Positions 57,487 through 64,000 of a DNA stretch of 64,000 nt are shown here, piece after piece; position 1 is the first letter of the stretch, and every line of letters begins with the position of its first letter. Source of the DNA: Cyathus striatus (lineage: Eukaryota; Basidiomycota; Agaricomycetes; Agaricales; Nidulariaceae); the NCBI GenBank assembly GCA_025738555.1, contig JAOVFP010000007.1:2666001-2730000 (forward strand), read 5' to 3'. The notes below the pieces were generated by a model. That model had not been told where the DNA came from and ran no database searches. It saw nothing but the letters and a program-made list of their open reading frames with translations. A program made the position numbers and the translations under genes.

Positions 57487-57860
57487 TGTTAGGATTTCGT
57501 TCATTATCTAATCTTTTATCTAATCATATCTTATCTATGTCATGTGATAGTCACATGACACACAATGCGGACACCATGTGTATCAACATATGTTACTCAT
57601 CAAGACTGTGGGCACAGTTGCACAGTTCAGCCATATGTATTACATGAGTTCTTAATGTAGAAGCACAGTGACATGCATTATAGTGTAGGTAGTAGTACAT
57701 GTGACCTCCTCATGGATTCTTTCTATAAATATGGTCTTTCTAGTTAGTAGTTCATTATTCTTGTGCTATTTTATTCCAGACTTGCAATAAGATTCACTTC
57801 TATTTCCTTTCTTTGTTGTTTGAGTTCGACTTTGAGCATTTTGCTTGTCTGTCACTAACA
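57487..57860 (+). mobile_element. chromovirus 5' LTR (374 bp)
   Basis: It begins TGTTAGGATTTCG and ends CACTAACA, with inverted ends TGTTAG/CTAACA. It contains a 21-bp palindrome (GTCATGTGA, TAG, TCACATGAC) at 57539-57559 and a TATA box TATAAATA at 57724-57731. The 3' LTR lies beyond the window, so the right border rests on the terminal motif and the primer site. Confidence 0.8.
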
Positions 57861-57873
57861 AAAGCACAAGAAT
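57757..57873 (+). promoter_or_regulatory. self-priming pair: transcript start and primer-binding site
   Basis: ATTCTTGTGCT at 57757-57767 lies about 33 bp after the TATA box, where transcription should start. It is the exact complement of AGCACAAGAAT at 57863-57873, two bases after the LTR. Eleven complementary bases in these positions are the arrangement used by Tf1-type elements, where the RNA 5' end primes reverse transcription. No tRNA-type primer site (TGG...) is present after the LTR. Confidence 0.75.
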
Positions 57874-58356
57874 CTCCTCATTCCTCGACCTCGAACTCTC
57901 TTCCGCTGACCCCTGGCAAAACTACTTTCTATACCTCACTCCCTGTCTTGGACCTTTTGGACCAGATGTACACCCCATTCAATAGACTTGATTGTTGTAC
58001 TTGGAAGTATGAGAGGATTGGTGTAACATTGAGCCTGACACTATCCGAATTACCAATCATCTTAGGCCCTCTGCCTTGAGTTTGGCATGGTGCCAGTGAC
58101 TGGGGAGGCTACCACATGTTGCCCCAGCTGGTTCTATCTGAAAATCAGTGTGCATGAGACTTAGGATGTCTTGCTAGTCTCTGAGCCTCATCAAGAGCTT
58201 CTGTTACCTTTGTTCTTCACGGTGGCACCAATCACTTGCTCCCAAACCCTTCAATCTCTCTGATCCTGTTCCTATCATATCACATCTGCATCCATACCCA
58301 TCTATACACCTAGATCTTGCCCTACCCCTTATGCTCGCCCTCAAATTCTGAGAGCC
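57874..58356 (+). other. chromovirus leader
   Basis: 58015-58155 shares ordered blocks with the copia leader at 3683-3820 (GTAACATTGAGCC, CATGGTGCCAGTGACTGGG, CCAGCTGGTTCTATCTG). Otherwise it has no feature. Confidence 0.65.
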
Positions 58357-59856
58357 ATGTTGGTGGACTCTGACGACTCAGATTTTGATCCTAACAACTA
58401 CCTTTCCCTTGCAAAAATCCAACTCTACCCTTTACCACCAACACCTCCCATTGTCCCTGTTCCTTGCATTCTCGCTGTCGTCACAGAAGAAGGACATGAC
58501 AACAGAATCAGAATTAGTACCCCTGCCAAATACCAACCCCCTGTAGAAAGAGACTTCTATTCTCTGTTAGGATATGAAACTCTTATTAACACTGTACACA
58601 ATGACAGACTAGACCTTCCTACACCCGATTACCCTGATTTTGATCTTTAAATCATGATTACATCCGAAATCATTCTCAGTTTTATCACAGCCCTGGTGGC
58701 TATTTTTATGAAAGATGAGATCATAACCCAATGGCAAAATATGTCTGTCAGAGATAAGAAAACTATTACAGATAGTGTTTCAGCTATGACACAGGGTCTT
58801 ATTACAGAGATCCGAGACGGAATTAAACAGGACATTACTGAGAAAAAGGACAAAATCAAGATTCCTGAAGATTACAAAGGGGATCCTGCAATGGTTAACA
58901 ATTGGCTTAGATGGATGATGCTTTATTTCCAAGAAAAGGGAATAATGAACAATTGGAAAAGAATTACAACTGCCTTGCCAAAGGTTAAGAAAGGAAAAGA
59001 CAATTGAGCTCAATGATGGGCAGATACATTCTTAGGAGATCTCATTCTATTCAATAAAGAAAGATCTAGATGGAAATTAACACATAACAGAACAGAACCA
59101 ATGTATCAGGATACTCAAAAGGTGGACATAGCGGCAACAGATTCAAGTCCTGCAATTAAACACGACAGATTCAAACACCAATGCCCATTCCCAGATTGGA
59201 ACATGTTTATGGAATGAATGCAGTTTTTCTTTATATCACAGGAAACCCAAAACAATGCAATTGAACAGATCAATAAGGTGGTCCAAGGGAACTGACCTAT
59301 CAAAGATTATATGATCAATTTCATGCAATGGGTAAATTTATCTGGATTCGACAATACAGCTTTGGTGGACAGATACCAATGAGGAATGCATCCCTTGTTG
59401 GCTTGAAGACTTATGGAAGTCAGAGGACTTAAGGTCACCGACAAACTTATCATGTGGATCAACAAAGCTGCCGAATATGAAAGAAACCACTGAGAAGCTA
59501 ATTTAGGACATACTCAGCAAAATCAAAGATCACAAAACCAGAATTTTGGATGACCCCAAAATAATACAAACCCTGGACAGCAACAAGGACAAACTGCACA
59601 ATGAACTCCGGACTGTTCTAACCTTATGGTCTCACAGGGTGGTAATCACATGGACCTTGATCAATTAAAGAAGGAAGGACAATGTTTTTATTGTAAGGAG
59701 AAAGGACATATGTCTAACACATGCCCCAAGAAACCTTGTGGCCCCTATGTACACTATGTACAATGTAATTTAAACATGGACAATTCAATACCTGTAGCCT
59801 CCACTAGTGGAGTTGTAGAACTACCAGACATCACTAAATTATCTGAAGACCAATGA
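58357..59856 (+). pseudogene. chromovirus gag, interrupted
   Basis: A frame from 58357 (MLVDSDDSDFDPNNYLSLAK) reaches TAA at 58648. The same frame resumes at 58654 with KDEIITQWQNMS and NNWLRWMMLYFQEKG, and later FNKERSRWKL, INKVVQGN and MEVRGLKVTDKL, the retrotransposon Gag region. A CCHC knuckle, CFYCKEKGHMSNTC, is near 59687-59728. About ten TGA codons interrupt it, several at positions where arginine is natural. The first frame could also be a separate small protein before Gag. Confidence 0.8.
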
Positions 59857-62800
59857 GCTCTCCTTATTGCTCAATTGGGTTTTCCCCAAGGCCAGCAGTA
59901 AGTGTGAACTCACTGGCCTCTATTTACGTACCATATGATATAGCTGTACCTATGATTGATCTGGAATCTAAGTTAGTATTGCAACAAAAGGAATGATCTA
60001 AGCACATCTTCCCTAATCAGGAAGTAAAACCTGGAAACGTGTATTGGGTCACACAGAGATTAAAAGACCAAACACCAGAACTTGCCCTACCCACACTTAG
60101 TATTTGGACTCATGCTAAACAAAGACCTGAAGTAATTCCCAAAACAATTATGGAATTTGTTGTAGATATTCATAGAACATTACAGTAAATACACGAAGAC
60201 TGTGGAAGCTATTAGAATACTATAGAAGGATGTAGAATATATTTACTGAGTACATTGTAGATTATTCCAGCTACTTACTACTTGTACATATAAGCAGTAG
60301 GAAAACCAATACATACTAGTAGTATTTTTCCCCCTCTTTATTGTGCCAACTGCTATAGAATTAAATAATCTTTTGGATCAAGATGTAATCCCTGCATTGG
60401 AGGAATTATGGAAACCAAAACAATTCATCTGCAGAATGAATGGAAATCAAATGGATCTTGATCTAATGATCACTATGCTAGACACCCCAAGAACATATGG
60501 AGTAAAAGCACTACTTGACAGTGGAAGCACTGGAACATGTATCAATCAAAGATTTGTGGAAGAACATCAACTTACAACAAAGAAGTATCCATGACCTTCT
60601 CCAGTTTATAATGCAGATGGAACTCTTAATACAGACGGAGCTATAACAGACTATGTTGAAATGAGAGTAAGATTAGGAAAACATGTAGAAATATTACAAC
60701 TCGCCATTGTAAATCTTGGAAAAGCATCTATGTTCATAGGACATGATTGGCTTCAAATTCACACAATGTCCGATAGAATGTACTCCATTAATTAATACAA
60801 TGGACCCCAAAGAAGACAAATCTGATCTAGATGAACAGATTAATCTGGAAACTGATGATCATATCATAGCAGTAAACTTATTTGAACAGATAGAATTAAG
60901 GGCATTTCAAACCACAGCTTCAAAAATTGCTGAAGCACAAAATCAGCAAAAACCAAAAAAGCATTGGAAGGAAACTGTTCCCATGTATTATCATGAATTC
61001 GAAAGAGTATTTGCAAAAGAGTCATTTGATAAACTTCCACCTTGTCAACCATGGGATCATGCTATAGAATTACTACCAGGAGCAACATCATTCGATTATA
61101 AAATTTATCCATTAAATTTAGATGAACAAAAACAATTGGATGAATTCCTTAATGAGAATCTTAATTCAGGATATATTCAACCCTCTAAATCACCTTGGGC
61201 ATCTCTGTTCTTCTTCATTAAAAAGAAAGACAGTTCACTTCGACCAATTCAGGATTATTGAAAATTGAATGAATTTTAAAAATAGATATCCCTTACCATT
61301 GATTCAGGAATTAGTAGATAAATTGAAAAAAAGGCATGATACTTTACTAAACTGGATATTTGATGGGGATACAATAATGTCCAAATCAAAGAAGGTGATG
61401 AACAGTATGCAGCCTTTAGAACTAATTGAGGACTATTTGAACCTTTAGTTATGTTTTTCGGCCTTACCAACTCACCTGCTACATTCCAAACAATGATGAA
61501 TAATATATTTAGGACGGAGATAAATGAAGGAACTGTGATCGTTTATATGGATGATATTCTCATATTCACAGAAACCTTAGAAGAACATAGAAAAATAGTA
61601 AAACATATTCTTAGGAAATTACAAGAACATGAATTATATCTAAAACCAGAAAAATGTTTCTTTGAAAAGGCAGAAGTAGAGTATCTTGGTCTTATTATTT
61701 CTAAGAATTCTGTATGAATGGATTCAGAGAAAGTAAAAGCCATAGTAGACTGGCCAGTTCCAAATAGTAAATGAGAACTTCAACAATTTCTAGGATTCAT
61801 TAATTTCTACTGACAATTCATTCAAGGATTTGCGAAAATAGCAAAACCCTTACATGAATTAACAGGAAAGAATGAATGGAAATGGGAACTTGATCAAGCA
61901 TTAGCATTCTCCAATCTGAAGGATAAAATTATATCAGCACCCATTTTAGCAATGCCAAATGATGATGGGAAATATTGTGTTGAAGCTGATTCATCTGATT
62001 TTGCAAACAGAGCTATTCTATCCCAACAACAAACTGATGGAAAATGGAGACCAATTGCATTTTTATCACATGCCTTAAGTCCAACCAAAAGGAATTATGA
62101 AATCTACAATAAGGAAATACTAGTAATTATGAGAGCATTAGATACGTGGAGACAATATCTTTTGGGAGCTAGACAAATATTTGAAATCTGGATTGATCAT
62201 AAAAATCTCCAATATTTCAGAAAACCACAAAAATTAAATTGTTGACAAGCCAGATGGTCAACTGAATTATCAGAATTTCACTATATGTTACATCACAAAC
62301 CAGGAAGTCAAATGACTAAGGCAGACTTATTATCTCAAAGAGCTGGACATGAACAAGGAGAACATGACAATGAAGATATTATTCTTCTCAAACCAGAACA
62401 TTTCAGACAAACATATGAAGTTCATGGAGAAGACAAAGAAATAATAGAACAAGTTCGAAAATCTAGGAAGAATTGAGATAAGGAAGTTATTAAAATGCTT
62501 AACCTTAAATCCAAAGATTGGACTGAGTCACCTGAAGGAATAATCACATGGAAGGATTGAATATATATTCCAAAAAATGCCAAATTAAGAGAATGTATAA
62601 TTAGACTATGCCACAATTCAGCCATATCAGGACATCACGGCAAATACAAAACTCAGGAATTAATCACAAGAAATTACTGGTGGCCTTGAATTAGATCTGA
62701 TATAATAAAATACGTATCTGGATGTGAAGCATGTCAACAGACAAATATTCATCAATCAAAACCAGTAGGATTATTAAATCCAAATAACATTCCAGAAGGA

Positions 62801-63877
62801 CCCTGGCATACAATATCCATCGACTTTATTGGACCCCTTCCATACTCCCAAGGATTTGACTTTCTAATGGTAGTAGTTGATCAATTCACTAAAATGGCGG
62901 CATTTATACCATGTAATAAAGAAATTGACAGTCCAGGAGTTGCAGAACTTTATTTAGAAAAAGTATTTAAGAATTTCGGAATGCCACAACATGTTATAAG
63001 TGATCAAGGATCACAATTCACATCTCACTTCACAAAGGAATTCACAAAACGATTAGGTGTTAAAATGAACTTATCCACTGCATATCGACCCCAAATGAAT
63101 GGAAAAGTAGAAAGAGTAAATCAAGAGATAGAACAATATCTCAGGATTTATGTAAACTATGATCAAAATGATTGGGTAGACAGAATAGCAGTAACTGAAT
63201 TCAATTATAATGACATGATACACAGAGCTACAAGATACACTCCCTTTTATTTAATGTATGGACATCATCCATATACCAGAATTAAACCCAATGGTACTTC
63301 ACGAACTATCGGAGTCGATAAATTCATTACAACTATAACAAAAGCCAGAGAAAATGCAAAAGCAGCCTTAACCTTATCAAATGAAGCAATGAAACAAGGT
63401 TATGATAGAAATCAGAATGAATCACCCAAATATAAACCTGGCGATCTTGTTTATGTTGAAGGAATTAATATTAACTCCGATAGACCAGTAGCAAAATTGG
63501 ATGATAAAAGATACAGACCCTTTAAAGTAATAAAGAAAGTTGGTCTAGCCTCTTATGAAATACAATTACCAAAAACTTGGAACTGAAAACACCCCACATT
63601 CAATATGCAACTACTAAAAAAGTATATTCCCACTCAATACAAATCACAACAGAAACTGAAACCCCCACCCACAATCATTGTTAACAATCAGGAACAATAT
63701 GAAGTAGAAGCTATTTTAGCATGGAAGAAGAATCAGAAAAAGATTGTATACAAAATAAAATGGAAAGGCTATTCTTATGATCATTGTACTTGGGAACCAA
63801 TCACATCTTTAACTGGAGCAAAAAGTTTATTAAACAAATTTCATCGGGAAAATCTGGAAGTGTTAAACATATAAATA
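59857..63877 (+). pseudogene. chromovirus pol (PR-RT-RH-IN-chromodomain), interrupted
   Basis: Protease ALLDSGSTGTCIN is near 60510-60550. A one-base shift near 60770 is followed by the RT region: FFGLTNSPATFQ and YMDDILIF (near 61535-61560). RNase H (VEADSSDFANRAILSQ, HKNLQYF) is at 61980-62215. Integrase has an HHCC finger (CHNSAISGHHGK ... CEACQ) near 62610-62735 and core motifs SIDFIGPLP, VISDQGSQFTS and NGKVERVNQE. The C-terminal chromodomain (QYEVEAILAWKK ... YKIKWKGYSYDHCTWEP) is at 63690-63810 and marks it as a chromovirus. TGA stops occur at many conserved arginine sites (for example near 61258, 61361, 61427, 61772, 61811, 62243). About 150 bp of unrelated sequence with stops lies between 60190 and 60343. 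It cannot make a functional polyprotein. Confidence 0.93.
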
Positions 63878-63910
63878 TGAAGACACAGTTCATAAATTAA
63901 TCAACAAATC

Positions 63911-64000
63911 ATGCTTCCTAATAACATTGTCATTCTCATCTATATTGTTGTCATCTTTTTCCTTTGCCTTATTACTTTCATTGTCAGTCATTACCTTCCT
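63911..64000 (+). CDS. start of a small hydrophobic open frame after pol (partial)
   Basis: ATG at 63911 opens MLPNNIVILIYIVVIFFLCL... with a clear transmembrane-like segment, still open at the window edge. It lies 33 bp after the pol stop, before the unseen 3' LTR. It could be a genuine third frame of the element or chance AT-rich sequence; 30 codons are too few to decide. Confidence 0.25.
   Translation, partial: MLPNNIVILIYIVVIFFLCLITFIVSHYLP

Noticed and set aside
60190..60343. Solo LTR inside the chromovirus pol
   Set aside because: A TATA-like word (GTACATATAAGC) is present, but no TG...CA borders or target duplication could be fixed; left as unexplained sequence.
58357..63874. Alternative genetic code with TGA read as an amino acid
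   Set aside because: The TGA sites replace arginine rather than tryptophan, host genes use TGA as a normal stop (the oxidoreductase at 53022), and the KDZ transposase has no internal TGA.

Overview
This looks like a repeat-rich, AT-leaning stretch of an Agaricomycete (mushroom-forming basidiomycete) genome. The signs are short GT-AG introns of about 45-60 bp in every recognisable gene, a KDZ transposase with CxC5/CxC6 cysteine clusters, a fungal Helitron Rep, a chromodomain Ty3/gypsy element, a DUF6533-type membrane protein and a fungal O-fucosyltransferase-like enzyme. The species cannot be named from the sequence. Most of the window is nested mobile DNA, with a few host genes between the insertions.

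Layout. 1-3204: repeat debris, including an 11-bp minisatellite and a MITE-like element. 3205-11287: a complete but broken Ty1/copia element (two 302-bp LTRs, perfect 5-bp target duplication GTATT, half-tRNA-type primer site) carrying two secondary insertions, itself inserted at the edge of an older solo LTR (11287-11590). 14480-16820: a seven-exon O-fucosyltransferase-like gene whose 5' end is triplicated. 17440-26660: a PC-esterase/TBL-like gene cut in two by a 7,696-bp KDZ DNA transposon (18777-26472). The transposon has terminal inverted repeats, GGACTCC-rich subterminal regions, a 10-bp target duplication, an array of about 23 hairpin-forming repeats, a passenger-like ORF and an open CxC5/CxC6 transposase.

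28390-43832 is bounded by a 578-bp inverted duplication. Inside it lie a degenerate Helitron Rep fused to a captured GH16 glycosidase fragment, four tandem members of an unrecognised protein family (a fifth lies just outside) and a truncated DDE-1/pogo-like transposase. 43860-45211 is a probable DUF6533 membrane-protein gene. 47596-49652 is an LTR fragment ending one base before the start codon of a GT18-like glycosyltransferase. 53022-54300 is an intact zinc-independent MDR oxidoreductase. 54812-57486 is an F-box-like gene followed by its decayed tandem copy, which holds a textbook TA-flanked MITE. From 57487 past the window end runs a chromovirus whose LTR and primer site fit Tf1-style self-priming.

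One theme runs through the window. Nearly every premature stop in the old elements is TGA at a conserved arginine (CGA to TGA), and the two arms of the inverted duplication differ almost only at CpG sites. This is what mutation of methylated CpG, or a RIP-like process, would leave. The KDZ element shows little of it, so it is probably recent. All functional calls rest on reading the sequence; no database search was run.
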